64,000 bases of DNA from Rhizobium viscosum (GTDB lineage: Bacteria > Pseudomonadota > Alphaproteobacteria > Rhizobiales > Rhizobiaceae), in NCBI RefSeq assembly GCF_014873945.1, contig NZ_JADBEC010000002.1:682001-746000 (forward strand), read 5' to 3'. A program made the translations under genes and the position numbers. How positions within the stretch are numbered: the stretch's first letter is position 1; each line of letters starts with the position of its first letter. Under the pieces are notes generated by a model. It worked only from the letters and a program-made list of their open reading frames with translations. It searched no databases and was not told the DNA's origin. Below, in pieces: positions 16,777 to 24,987 of this stretch.

Positions 16777-17726
16777 GCCATAAGCTCCGACAGGACTTCG
16801 AGCAGCGCGTGGTTTGCCGCACTGTTGATGTTGCGGGCAGCCTTCATGTCGTGATGACGGAAGGGCTGGTCGATCAGCACCTCTGCCTTCTTGATCGTGC
16901 GCGTGTAGAGATCGCCGCCGTAACACGGCGTCGAATAATCGCCGGTCACGTCCGCTCCGATGACATGGTACCGTTCACCGATTTCGCTGAGCAGCCAAAG
17001 GACATAGGGTAGCCGCATACGGCCTTGATCCCAATTGGTCACGGCATCGGCGTAGGAGAGAGCGTCCTTGTCGATCGTGACGTAAACCGCTTCGGTTTGG
17101 ATGCGGCCGAGAAGCCGGTCGAGGAAATTGCTCTCTCCGAGCTCCGATATCGATTGCCAGTGCAGGGCGCCGTCGATCTGGCTGAAACTCGGGCCCGAGC
17201 CGTAGTGCGATTTCACTTTGCTCGGCGGATGTTCATAGGGATAAAGTTCAAGGCGACCGTCGGATAGCGGCACCAGATTGGCGCCCTTGCGCTCCGGTGA
17301 CCTGAGGTCGCGGCTGCAAACGCCGAGGGTTATCACCTTTTTGACCAGGGGCTGTTCGAGCGCCTTGTTGACCCACGAACCGCAATGCATGCCGGGATCG
17401 AAATGCACCCAATCGGGGTGATTGTCGATATGGATGACGGTGACGGCTTTGCGGCTGTTCTCCAGGGCCTGCGATAGAAGAAGAGCCGTCACATGGTGGA
17501 AGTCGCCCGATCCCATGAAACAAAGGCGGGCGCCTTCACCGGTCGAGGGCCGGGCCTTCGCCAGGTTGCGCCAGACGGTATCAAGGTCCGGCCGGCGCCC
17601 CCACAGCCTGATGGCGCGGCCGCTATCCTTGTCGTCAACTTCGTGCGCCCCGGCCATCTGGCAGGAATGCACGAAGTCTGGCTGCAACTCCAACGCATCA
17701 TCAAGATGGAGAAGGAGGAGCTGCAA
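16773..17726 (-). CDS. Ureohydrolase-fold (arginase/agmatinase-like) protein
   Basis: A 317-residue protein with the arginase fold. Metal-ligand motifs are present in altered form: GSGDFHH (residues 72-78, for GGDHS), DNHPD (101-105, for DAHxD) and TIDKD (218-221 region, for SxDxD), so a binuclear Mn site is likely. The usual final Glu motif is replaced by VIGADVTGDYS. The start appears to be TTG at 17726, with GGAG 8 bases upstream inside the aminotransferase end. Known relatives cleave guanidino compounds or deacylate polyamines. Here it may hydrolyse a C-N bond in an amino intermediate made by the adjoining aminotransferase. It is distant from true arginases, so the substrate is open. Confidence 0.82.
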   Translation of the reverse strand: MQLLLLHLDDALELQPDFVHSCQMAGAHEVDDKDSGRAIRLWGRRPDLDTVWRNLAKARPSTGEGARLCFMGSGDFHHVTALLLSQALENSRKAVTVIHIDNHPDWVHFDPGMHCGSWVNKALEQPLVKKVITLGVCSRDLRSPERKGANLVPLSDGRLELYPYEHPPSKVKSHYGSGPSFSQIDGALHWQSISELGESNFLDRLLGRIQTEAVYVTIDKDALSYADAVTNWDQGRMRLPYVLWLLSEIGERYHVIGADVTGDYSTPCYGGDLYTRTIKKAEVLIDQPFRHHDMKAARNINSAANHALLEVLSELMA

Positions 17727-17730
17727 GGTC

Positions 17731-19143
17731 CTATCTCCGCTCGGCGCGCGTCAGAAGCTGGTCGAGCAGCGAGATAGCAAGCTCGATCTCCTCGCGGCTG
17801 ATCATCAGGTTGGGTGCAAGGGTGATGACGTTCTTGTGGTATCCGCCAACGTCGAGCACCAATCCATATTTCCTGCCGTCGACCGCAAGATCACCCTTCA
17901 TGCCTTCGTCAGACATCCAGTCGAGCGTCGCCTTGTCGGGAGTGAAGCCGTCGGGGCCGCAGATTTCCATCCGAAGGGCAAGGCCGAGGCCGTCGACATC
18001 GCCGACGATCGCATGCCGCGACTGCAGCTCCTTCAGGCCTTCGAGGAAGTGTGCGCCCTTTTCCATCACACTCGCGCCGAAGTCGGTCTCAGACACCATC
18101 TTCAGCGTTTCGAGAGCGACGGCCGTGCCCATCGGGTTGCTGGCGAAGGTCGAATGCGTGGAGCCTGGCGGGAAAATCGTCGGGTTGATCATCTCTTCTT
18201 TGGCCCAGATGCCCGAAAGCGGGTTGAGACCATTGGTGATCGCCTTGCCGAAGACGAGCACATCCGGCGACACGCCGAAATGTTCGATCGACCAGAGCTT
18301 TCCGGTCCGATAGACGCCCATCTGAATCTCGTCGACAACAAGCAGGATGCCATGATCGTCGAGGACCTTCTTGAGCTCCTTGAAGAAATTCATCGGCGGA
18401 ATGACATAGCCGCCGGTGCCCTGGATGGGCTCGATGTAGAAGGCGGCATATTCCGATTTTCCGGCCTTCGGATCCCAGACGCCGTTGTACTCACTTTCAA
18501 ACAGCCGCGCGAATTTCTGGACGCAATAGTGCCCGTATTCCTCCTTCGACATGCCTTTCGGTCCACGAAAGTGATAGGGGAATTCGATGAATTGGGCACG
18601 TTCGCCAAAATGGCCGTAACGTCGGCGATAGCGATAGCTCGAGGTGATCGACGTCGCGCCGAGCGTTCGCCCATGGTATCCGCCCTCGAAGGCGAACATC
18701 AGGCTCTTGCCGCCGGTATAGTTGCGAACGAGCTTCAAGGAATCCTCGACTGCCTGCGAGCCGCCGACATTGAAGTGAACGCGGCCTTTCGAACCGAATT
18801 TATGTTCGGCATCCCGGGCGATCAGCGCTGCGAGCTCGACCTTTTCGCGATGGAGATATTGCGAGGCAACCTGCGGCAACCGATCCAGCTGCCGATGCGC
18901 GGCATTGTTCAAACGCTCGTTGCGATAACCGAAATTGACGGCGGAATACCACATCTGGAGATCGAGAAATGGTGTTTCGGCTGCGTCAAAGACGAATGAA
19001 CCATCGCAGCTTTCGAAGAATTTCGGCTTCTGCGAGTAATGAACCGTATCGCCGTGGGAGCAATAGGTCTTTTCGAGCTGTCGCAGCTCGTCTTCAGAGG
19101 CGGTGGGGTGCACATTGGCAGCAAGTTTCAGGTTGGAACGCAT
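17731..19143 (-). CDS. Class III PLP-dependent aminotransferase
   Basis: A 470-residue fold-type I aminotransferase of the ornithine/acetylornithine/GABA/diaminobutyrate group. Visible: GGSQAVEDSLKLVRNYTGG, the aromatic stacking segment FEGGYHGRTLGATS, the PLP-ring Asp271 in VVDEIQMGVYRTG, and the Schiff-base Lys300 in VFGKAITNG. The N-terminal 60 residues are longer than in acetylornithine transaminase. The ribosome site AGAGGA precedes the ATG, 12 bases after the HAD gene stop. It probably moves an amino group onto a ketone or aldehyde carbon of the cluster product, or runs in reverse. Donor and acceptor are unknown. Confidence 0.92.
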   Translation of the reverse strand: MRSNLKLAANVHPTASEDELRQLEKTYCSHGDTVHYSQKPKFFESCDGSFVFDAAETPFLDLQMWYSAVNFGYRNERLNNAAHRQLDRLPQVASQYLHREKVELAALIARDAEHKFGSKGRVHFNVGGSQAVEDSLKLVRNYTGGKSLMFAFEGGYHGRTLGATSITSSYRYRRRYGHFGERAQFIEFPYHFRGPKGMSKEEYGHYCVQKFARLFESEYNGVWDPKAGKSEYAAFYIEPIQGTGGYVIPPMNFFKELKKVLDDHGILLVVDEIQMGVYRTGKLWSIEHFGVSPDVLVFGKAITNGLNPLSGIWAKEEMINPTIFPPGSTHSTFASNPMGTAVALETLKMVSETDFGASVMEKGAHFLEGLKELQSRHAIVGDVDGLGLALRMEICGPDGFTPDKATLDWMSDEGMKGDLAVDGRKYGLVLDVGGYHKNVITLAPNLMISREEIELAISLLDQLLTRAERR

Positions 19144-19155
19144 GAAGTCCTCTTC

Positions 19156-19839
19156 TCACGCAGTTTTTGCCACGGCCTGTACAACAGGCAGCCGTGACGG
19201 GCTGGAAAGGATGGTTGCGATACTCGCCTGGATTTCGGCGAAGCCGCTGTAGGGGATGAAAGGAACGCAATTCGCGCGGCAATAATCCGCAAGCCTGGCC
19301 TTGGCGAAGACAAGCAGCGCCTCGTGGGAGACGCAGAAGTCGCTGCGGCCGTCGCCGATATAGACATGGTTGCCGGACGGCCTCACCTGGGCGCATTTGC
19401 ACACGCCGGCACCGGCAGTGCAGCTCGCGCTCTTGAATGGAAAGCCCAAATCGAATTCAGGCATGCCGACGTGCGGACGAGAAATCAGCCTGTTTGCGAT
19501 GATCCGAATGTTATCCAGGCTATGCCTGGCAAGGACCCGCCTGATAAAATGATCGACGCCATCGCTGACGATGACGAGTTCAAGCCCGTTCTTTTCACAG
19601 AAGGCCTTGAAAGCCCCAAAGGCATTGTCGATTTCGATCGTGTCCAGAAATGCGTCAATGTCTTCGCGTCTTGCCTGAAGCAGCTGGATCTGGCGGCGCA
19701 TGCACTGGGCGGATGTGATCCTGCCGTTGGTCCACTGATCTTCGATCTCGCGCCACTCCGCGCGCGCAAACCGGTCCAGAACGAGATCCGTCACATCCTC
19801 TTTGGATATGGTCCCGTCGAAATCGCAAAACACCTGCAT
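19156..19839 (-). CDS. HAD-IB (MtnX/SerB-like) phosphatase
   Basis: A 227-residue cytoplasmic phosphatase. Motif I is FCDFDGTIS (nucleophile and acid Asp), motif II VIVSDGVDHFI (Ser), motif III Lys in GFPFKSASC, and motif IV YIGDGRSD. Length and motifs fit the MtnX/phosphoserine-phosphatase-like HAD-IB group. Two Cys pairs (SCTAGAGVCKC) sit between motifs III and IV. The start at 19839 has AAGGAG 7 bases upstream; an in-frame GTG at 19854 is less likely. It is the first biosynthetic gene after the regulators, separated by an 87-base gap that carries tandem repeats. It probably removes phosphate from an intermediate; the substrate is not deducible. Confidence 0.88.
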   Translation of the reverse strand: MQVFCDFDGTISKEDVTDLVLDRFARAEWREIEDQWTNGRITSAQCMRRQIQLLQARREDIDAFLDTIEIDNAFGAFKAFCEKNGLELVIVSDGVDHFIRRVLARHSLDNIRIIANRLISRPHVGMPEFDLGFPFKSASCTAGAGVCKCAQVRPSGNHVYIGDGRSDFCVSHEALLVFAKARLADYCRANCVPFIPYSGFAEIQASIATILSSPSRLPVVQAVAKTA

Positions 19840-19874
19840 CGCATGCTCCTTCACTGTGAAGAAGCATTTAGCCT

Positions 19875-19918
19875 CGCGAACTGAAGGCGAGATGAGGCGA
19901 ATATGAAGCGAAACTGAA
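19875..19918 (-). promoter_or_regulatory. Four tandem 11-bp repeats, likely response-regulator binding site
   Basis: On the plus strand four consecutive 11-base units occur: CGCGAACTGAA, GGCGAGATGAG, GCGAATATGAA and GCGAAACTGAA (consensus GCGAA-N1/2-TGAA, minus strand TTCA-N1/2-TTCGC). Direct repeats with one-helical-turn spacing are the typical binding layout of OmpR/PhoB-family regulators. They sit immediately before the HAD gene and just after the kinase gene, so they probably drive an internal promoter for the biosynthetic part of the operon. Confidence 0.6.
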
Positions 19919-19926
19919 TTGACCGC

Positions 19927-21294
19927 TTATGCGGCAGGAATATCGAGGTCCACCTTCAGGCCGGATCCCCAGGCAGGCGTGCTGAGGCTGATCCCGATGT
20001 CGAGACGGTTGCCGATATCGGCGACGATCGGCAATCCCAGTCCCGCACCCTCCCCGGCTTGCGCGTCGAGGCGGTTGAACCGCTGAAAGGCGGCCTCCCG
20101 CTGCTCGAGCGGGATACCGGGGCCGCTGTCTTCGATGCAGAGCCGAAATCCGCGCGAGCCGGGTTCGATGCGGACCTCGATCCGACCGCCGGCGGGCGAA
20201 TATTTGATCGCATTGTCGAGGACATTATCGATCATGACACGCAGCAGAGCACGGTCGGTCAAGACTTGCGGGTCTTGCGTTGCGACGAGCCCGACGTGGA
20301 AACCCCGGCGATTGAGGATGACCCCGAAATCCGCCAGGGCTGCCGCCGCAATCTGGCGGAGCGGCAACGCTTCCAGCTGCACCGGTTGATGGCTGACGCG
20401 TGCAAGCCGCAGCAACTGCTCTATGAGATGCATGGCGCGCTCGTTGCTGACGACGAGGTCCTTCAGCAGGGCCGCGCGCTCCTCATCGGAATCGGCACGA
20501 TCGAACATTTGCAAAAGCAATTTGATGCCGGCCTGCGGCGTTCGCAATTGATGGGCCGCAAGATCGGAAAAGCGCCGCTCCATCGTCAGCGAGCGGCCAA
20601 GCTTTCGCAAGAGATTGTTGAGCGAGTGGACAAGCGGCGCCAGATCCCGCGGCAGCGCTTTCGTAGCGATCATCGACAGGTCATCCGGCGTACGCGCACG
20701 GATCTGCGAGACCAGCTCCCGGACATTGGCGAGCCCGTTATTGATGGCGAGCCAAATGATGATCGCACTGACGGGCACGAGTATGAGCAGCGGAAAGGCG
20801 AGATTGAGAAGGATGTTATCGACGAGGCCTTCCCGAAGGATGATCTTTTCGGCGACCTCGATCGTCACGTCGCTATTCGGGATCGGCAGAGCATAGATCC
20901 GCCAGAGCTCGTTCTGATAGGTCACATCGGTGAAACCGGCCGGGAACCGCTTGACCTCATCAGGAAAGGCGTTGCTGCTGGCAAAGGCCAGCGCTGACCC
21001 CCTCCAGGCGCGAAACGAATGAGCGTCGGCATAGTCGTCCGCGTCCTCGTTGAGAGCAAGCTGATTGTCCATGCTGAAATCAAGATCGGGAACTTGCACC
21101 GTCGGTCTTGCCGTCAATCTCGTGAGAGGATGCTTCATCAACGACCAGAGCACATTGGCGTCATTGATCAACTGCGCATCGTAGATGTTGTCGATCTCGC
21201 GCGTTGCGCTGCGATAGGCGAGGATGCCGACGATGGCGATCGTGATGATGAGTGTCGGGAGAATGCGTAGAAAAAGGCGTTGGCTGAGTGTCAC
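19927..21294 (-). CDS. Sensor histidine kinase of the lipid-cluster two-component system
   Basis: A 455-residue inner-membrane kinase. An N-terminal helix (residues 8-27), a periplasmic sensor of about 130 residues with an acidic patch (NEDADDYAD, 82-90), and a second helix (about 162-185) are followed by a HAMP-like linker. The H-box AHQLRTPQAG holds His248, and the HATPase domain shows DNVLDNAIKYSP, EDSGPGIP and GAGLGLPIVADIG. Topology resembles QseC/PmrB/TctE. The acidic patch could bind cationic peptides or metal, as proposed for PmrB and PhoQ; that is inference. Its start overlaps the response-regulator stop by 4 bases. Confidence 0.92.
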   Translation of the reverse strand: MTLSQRLFLRILPTLIITIAIVGILAYRSATREIDNIYDAQLINDANVLWSLMKHPLTRLTARPTVQVPDLDFSMDNQLALNEDADDYADAHSFRAWRGSALAFASSNAFPDEVKRFPAGFTDVTYQNELWRIYALPIPNSDVTIEVAEKIILREGLVDNILLNLAFPLLILVPVSAIIIWLAINNGLANVRELVSQIRARTPDDLSMIATKALPRDLAPLVHSLNNLLRKLGRSLTMERRFSDLAAHQLRTPQAGIKLLLQMFDRADSDEERAALLKDLVVSNERAMHLIEQLLRLARVSHQPVQLEALPLRQIAAAALADFGVILNRRGFHVGLVATQDPQVLTDRALLRVMIDNVLDNAIKYSPAGGRIEVRIEPGSRGFRLCIEDSGPGIPLEQREAAFQRFNRLDAQAGEGAGLGLPIVADIGNRLDIGISLSTPAWGSGLKVDLDIPAA

Positions 21295-21953
21295 TGCTGC
21301 CGCTCGACCATGTAGCCGACGCCGCGGATCGATCGGATGAAATCGGTACCGAGCTTCTTGCGCAGATTATAGACCGTCACTTCGATCGTATTGCTCTCAA
21401 CCGAAACATCCGTGTCGTAGAGCGCATACTCGATATCGTTCTTCGTGACGTAACGTCCGCTCCGCTCCATGAGGAGCCGCAACAGATGGAACTCCTTGGC
21501 GGGGATGTGAAGCTGTACGCCATTTCGACGGGCCACCATGGCCGAAGGGTCGAGCTCGACGTCAGCGCATCGAATGATGGTTTCGGTGCGGCCCTGCCGT
21601 CGCCGGATCAACGCACGCAATCGGGCGAGGAGTTCGTCGAGGTCAAAGGGCTTGACGAGGTAATCGTCCGCCCCCTCGTCCAGGCCCGTGACGCGATCGC
21701 GCACGCTGTCGAGCGCCGTCAGCATCAGGATCGGAACGTCGTTGCCTCCCCTCCTGAGCGAACGCGCCACATCAAAGCCGCTCGCCTTGGGAAGATTGAC
21801 GTCGAGGATCACGCATCCAAATTGGCTGTCGCGCAGCGCATCGAGCGCCGTCTCGGCGTCCCGGAACCAATCTACGCCATAGGCGTGTTTCTCAAGTGCA
21901 CGTTTCAGCGAGGAGCCGAGAATGTAATCATCTTCGACCAGGAGTATGCGCAC
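21291..21953 (-). CDS. OmpR/PmrA-family response regulator
   Basis: A 220-residue DNA-binding regulator. The receiver domain has the acidic pocket EDD at residues 7-9, phospho-acceptor Asp51 in VILDVNLP and Lys in YLVKPFDLDEL. The winged-helix output domain ends YNLRKKLGTDFIRSIRGVGYMV, typical of the OmpR/PhoB class. The start is GTG at 21953 with AGGA about 7 bases upstream. It is the first gene of the operon, overlaps its kinase by 4 bases, and probably binds the 11-bp repeats at 19875-19918. Confidence 0.93.
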   Translation of the reverse strand: MRILLVEDDYILGSSLKRALEKHAYGVDWFRDAETALDALRDSQFGCVILDVNLPKASGFDVARSLRRGGNDVPILMLTALDSVRDRVTGLDEGADDYLVKPFDLDELLARLRALIRRRQGRTETIIRCADVELDPSAMVARRNGVQLHIPAKEFHLLRLLMERSGRYVTKNDIEYALYDTDVSVESNTIEVTVYNLRKKLGTDFIRSIRGVGYMVERQQ

Positions 21954-21990
21954 GTCCGCATCCTTGCGATATCAACTCTCACCATGCTTC

Positions 21991-22031
21991 TTCGGTCTCG
22001 ATTGAGGCCGAAATCCGGCGGAGATCTCCGC
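21991..22031. terminator. Palindromes between the two large minus-strand operons
   Basis: The 96-base gap between the alcohol dehydrogenase and the response regulator holds a perfect 14-base palindrome GCGGAGATCTCCGC (22018-22031) and a second inverted repeat, TTCGG-N12-CCGAA (21991-22012). No U-run follows. Either could act as a transcription barrier for the upstream catabolic operon or as an operator for the two-component operon. Confidence 0.4.
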
Positions 22032-22049
22032 ATGCTGTCCGAAGCCCCT

Positions 22050-23060
22050 CTACGCACCGAAGGGATCCACCAACACCTTGCACTGGGTGGTTCGTTTGCG
22101 GAGCGTTTCAAAAACGCGGGGCATGTCGTTCAGCGAGATTGTTTCGGAAATAAGATTCTGCGGTGCGTACCGGCCGGATTCCAAGGCGTCGATGGCGGCT
22201 GCGAATTCGTGCATGTTGAAGAACACCGACATAACAACGTTGATCTCCTTCGAAATCGCCCGGAAGCTGTCCAAATGGTCGCGCGCGGTGCAAAGACCCA
22301 GCACGACCACCTTTCCGCGAGGGCGGACGAGCCCGATGCAGTGGTCGATGAGACCCGGCTTGCCGACACATTCGAAGACGATATCAGGCGGACCACCGAG
22401 AGCGGCATCAACATTTGCTGCTTGATCGGGATCTGCAGTAATGAAGGCGCTGGCACCGACGTCCATCGCACGCTCTTCCTGGTGACGATGGATGTCGGTG
22501 ACGGCAACGGCGCCTGCTCCAAGTCTGCGCGCCCAGAAGGCGACAGCAAGCCCGATGGCGCCCGCCCCCACGATCAGCACTCGGTCGCCCGGCCCCATGG
22601 CGGCCCGCCTCAACCCATGCAGGGCCACGGACAGCGGTTCCGCCAGCGCGCCATCGACAGTACGAATGCCCCAAGGCAGTTTGCGGCACTGACGGCCGGC
22701 AACGGCTGTATATTGTGCGTAGCCGCCGCCGATCAGCGTCATGCTGTCGCACCAGGCGGGCTCCCCTTTCAGGCAGTTCGAACAATGGCCGCAGCCGCGA
22801 TTGGGCGCGACCGTCACCTGGTCACCGACTTTGAAGGCTCCAGCCTTTGAGCCGACCTCTATCACCTCGCCGGAAAATTCGTGGCCGAGAATATCGCCGG
22901 GCGCGACGCCGAAGACCGGATCTTCAGTCATATGGAGGTCTGAACCGCAAATGCCGCAGCGGCAGACTTTGAGCAGAAGATAATCTGTCTTTGGTTTCGG
23001 GTCTTCCGCTTCCATGATCTTGAGCGGCGCGCCGAGCTGGTCGAAAAGTGCGGCCTTCAT
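22050..23060 (-). CDS. Zinc-dependent MDR alcohol dehydrogenase
   Basis: A 336-residue medium-chain dehydrogenase. Catalytic zinc ligands are in CGICGSDLH and GHEFSGEV; the structural-zinc Cys cluster is CGHCSNCLKGEPAWC; the NAD(P) Rossmann motif is VGAGAIGLAVAF. It oxidises an alcohol or polyol, or reduces a carbonyl. It is the last gene of the minus-strand operon that begins with the cupin gene, 4 bases after the LivM-type permease. It probably carries out one redox step in breakdown of the transported compound. The exact substrate is unknown. Confidence 0.92.
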   Translation of the reverse strand: MKAALFDQLGAPLKIMEAEDPKPKTDYLLLKVCRCGICGSDLHMTEDPVFGVAPGDILGHEFSGEVIEVGSKAGAFKVGDQVTVAPNRGCGHCSNCLKGEPAWCDSMTLIGGGYAQYTAVAGRQCRKLPWGIRTVDGALAEPLSVALHGLRRAAMGPGDRVLIVGAGAIGLAVAFWARRLGAGAVAVTDIHRHQEERAMDVGASAFITADPDQAANVDAALGGPPDIVFECVGKPGLIDHCIGLVRPRGKVVVLGLCTARDHLDSFRAISKEINVVMSVFFNMHEFAAAIDALESGRYAPQNLISETISLNDMPRVFETLRKRTTQCKVLVDPFGA

Positions 23061-23064
23061 GATG

Positions 23065-24123
23065 TCAGCTCCTACCTTCTTCGGACTGCCGGATCAGTTT
23101 GCGCCCAATAGGAAACCATGGCGCATCGAAGAAGCGGCAATAAAGCCCCCAGATGCCGCCTCGGGCATAGAGCGCCATGAACAGGGTGAGGATGCCCAGG
23201 ACCACCATGTAGATCGCGCCATACTGGCTGAAATAGCGGTCGGCAAAGAAGTAGATCAGAGCGCCGATGATCGGCCCCTCGATCGAGCCGATGCCCCCGA
23301 CCATGACGATAAAGATGCAGATCGAGGCCCAGTTCGGATCATAGCCAGATGACGGCGTAATCCTCAGCTGCGCCATATAGTAGATTGCACCAGCAAGCCC
23401 CGTGCCTACAGCTGCTGCAACATAGATCAGGAACCGCAGGCGCTTCACGTTGACGCCCTGGCTTTCGGCGGCGACTGGATTGTCGCGCATGGCAGTCAGG
23501 GCTAACCCATAACGAGAGCGAAGCAGCAAATAGCTGCCGCCGACTGTCACCAGCAGCATTATCACGCACAGCGTTACGATCGCGACTTCGCGCTCATGCA
23601 GGCTGTACTTGGCGAGCACACGAAGCGTGAGACCCGCACCGGCATTGACGTAGTCGAGATTGCTGGTCAACAGCCGCAAGGCCTCGGCCACGACCCAGGT
23701 CCCGATCGAAAAATATGGGCCGTCCAGCCGATGCAGCAGGCCATAGGTCGGCACGGCGAGTAGTGCCGGCATGGCGAGGCAGAGCCCGACAGCGAGGAAC
23801 GGGTTGATACCGAAGTTCGAGGCCAGGACAAACATGAAATAAGCAGAAGCGCCGATGAATGCCTGCTGGCCGACCGACACCAGCCCGGCATACCCCGCGA
23901 GCAGGTTCCACATCTGGGCAATGGCAATCAGGCAAGAAAGCTCGATTGCCCAGCGAATGCCACCCGAGCTGGCCCACCAAGGCATGGCGAGCATGGCAAC
24001 GAGGACGAGAACGGCGATCGTCTGAGCCACCTTGCTCGACAGGGTATGCCGGTCGACCCGAGCCGGCGTAAAGGTTCTCTTCATCGTCTCACCTGTCGCG
24101 GCCTGCAAGATCGTTGGGTTCAT
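23065..24123 (-). CDS. Branched-chain-type ABC transporter permease (LivM)
   Basis: A 352-residue inner-membrane permease with about nine to ten hydrophobic helices and the LivM loop GLALTAMRDNPVAAESQGVNVKRLRFLIYV. With LivH it forms the channel of a hydrophobic amino acid/amide-type importer. The ATG at 24123 gives about 30 residues before the first helix; an in-frame ATG 13 codons later is an alternative. There are 6 bases between the LivH stop and this start. Importers of this family with catabolic neighbours often carry aromatic acids or amides rather than leucine. Confidence 0.92.
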   Translation of the reverse strand: MNPTILQAATGETMKRTFTPARVDRHTLSSKVAQTIAVLVLVAMLAMPWWASSGGIRWAIELSCLIAIAQMWNLLAGYAGLVSVGQQAFIGASAYFMFVLASNFGINPFLAVGLCLAMPALLAVPTYGLLHRLDGPYFSIGTWVVAEALRLLTSNLDYVNAGAGLTLRVLAKYSLHEREVAIVTLCVIMLLVTVGGSYLLLRSRYGLALTAMRDNPVAAESQGVNVKRLRFLIYVAAAVGTGLAGAIYYMAQLRITPSSGYDPNWASICIFIVMVGGIGSIEGPIIGALIYFFADRYFSQYGAIYMVVLGILTLFMALYARGGIWGLYCRFFDAPWFPIGRKLIRQSEEGRS

Positions 24124-24129
24124 GACGGG

Positions 24130-24987
24130 TTACCTTTTTGAAATCAGGCCTTGCGGGCGGGTCGCGAGTACCAGCAGAAAAACCAAATGGCCGGCAAGAA
24201 TTCCCCAACCCGAGTCGAACCTGAACCCCACGGCCTGGGAAATTCCGAGCACCATCGATCCGAGGAAAGCTCCCCAGATCGAGCCCATGCCGCCGATGAT
24301 CACGGCTTCGAAAGCGTAGATCAGTTGCGCAGGACCGTCGGCTGGCGAAACGGTGGAGCGCAGGGACTGGAAGACGGCGGCAAAACCCAGGATGCCGACG
24401 GAGAGCGCCGTCGCCAGGGCATATACCTTGCGCGGATTCACGCCGCTGATCGCCGCCGCCTCGACATCAGCGGCGGATGCACGCAACGCGCGGCCGAACC
24501 GCGTAGAGCGCAACATCAGATCGATACCTGCGGTAAGAAGTGTGGCGACCAGCAATACGATCAGGGGAAGAACCCCGAGGTAGAGCCCGGCCATATTGAC
24601 CGACGCCGCCTCGATGCCCCCGCCCGGCAGCGAACGCGTGTCGGCCGACCAGATCTGCAGCATCAGGTTCTGGAGCGCGATAGACAGGCCGAATGTCGCG
24701 ATCAGCGACGGTAGAGGATCGTCACCGAGGACCCGATTGAGAATGAGGCGTTGCAACAGCCAACCCACGGCTGCGGCCATGGGGATCAGCAGGATCATCA
24801 GCGTAAACGGCCCGAAACCGAGGATGCCCGCAAGCGAGATTCCGATCAATGCGAGCAGAATGACCAAGTCGCCATGCGCGATGTTGACGATGCGCATCAC
24901 ACCGAACATGAGCGCCATGCCAAGCGCGTATTGGGCATACATGCCTCCCAGCAGTATCCCCTGGATGACGGCGTCAAGCCACTGCAT
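24130..24987 (-). CDS. Branched-chain-type ABC transporter permease (LivH)
   Basis: A 285-residue permease with eight predicted helices and the family motifs ALGMALMFGVMRIVNIAHGD and RSTRFGRALRASAADVEAA. The start is the ATG at 24987, with GGAG 7 bases upstream and the standard MQWLDAVIQGILLGGMYAQ N-terminus; the frame runs 46 codons further upstream through the end of livF, which is not natural coding. It overlaps livF by 14 bases. It partners with LivM in the membrane. Confidence 0.92.
   Translation of the reverse strand: MQWLDAVIQGILLGGMYAQYALGMALMFGVMRIVNIAHGDLVILLALIGISLAGILGFGPFTLMILLIPMAAAVGWLLQRLILNRVLGDDPLPSLIATFGLSIALQNLMLQIWSADTRSLPGGGIEAASVNMAGLYLGVLPLIVLLVATLLTAGIDLMLRSTRFGRALRASAADVEAAAISGVNPRKVYALATALSVGILGFAAVFQSLRSTVSPADGPAQLIYAFEAVIIGGMGSIWGAFLGSMVLGISQAVGFRFDSGWGILAGHLVFLLVLATRPQGLISKR

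Noticed and set aside
17422..18999. 525-codon plus-strand frame over the aminotransferase
   Set aside because: Antisense shadow across the aminotransferase and ureohydrolase-like genes, both with catalytic motifs in the sense frame.
21288..22850. 520-codon plus-strand frame over the response regulator and alcohol dehydrogenase
   Set aside because: It spans two unrelated minus-strand genes and the palindrome-bearing gap between them; not a plausible gene.
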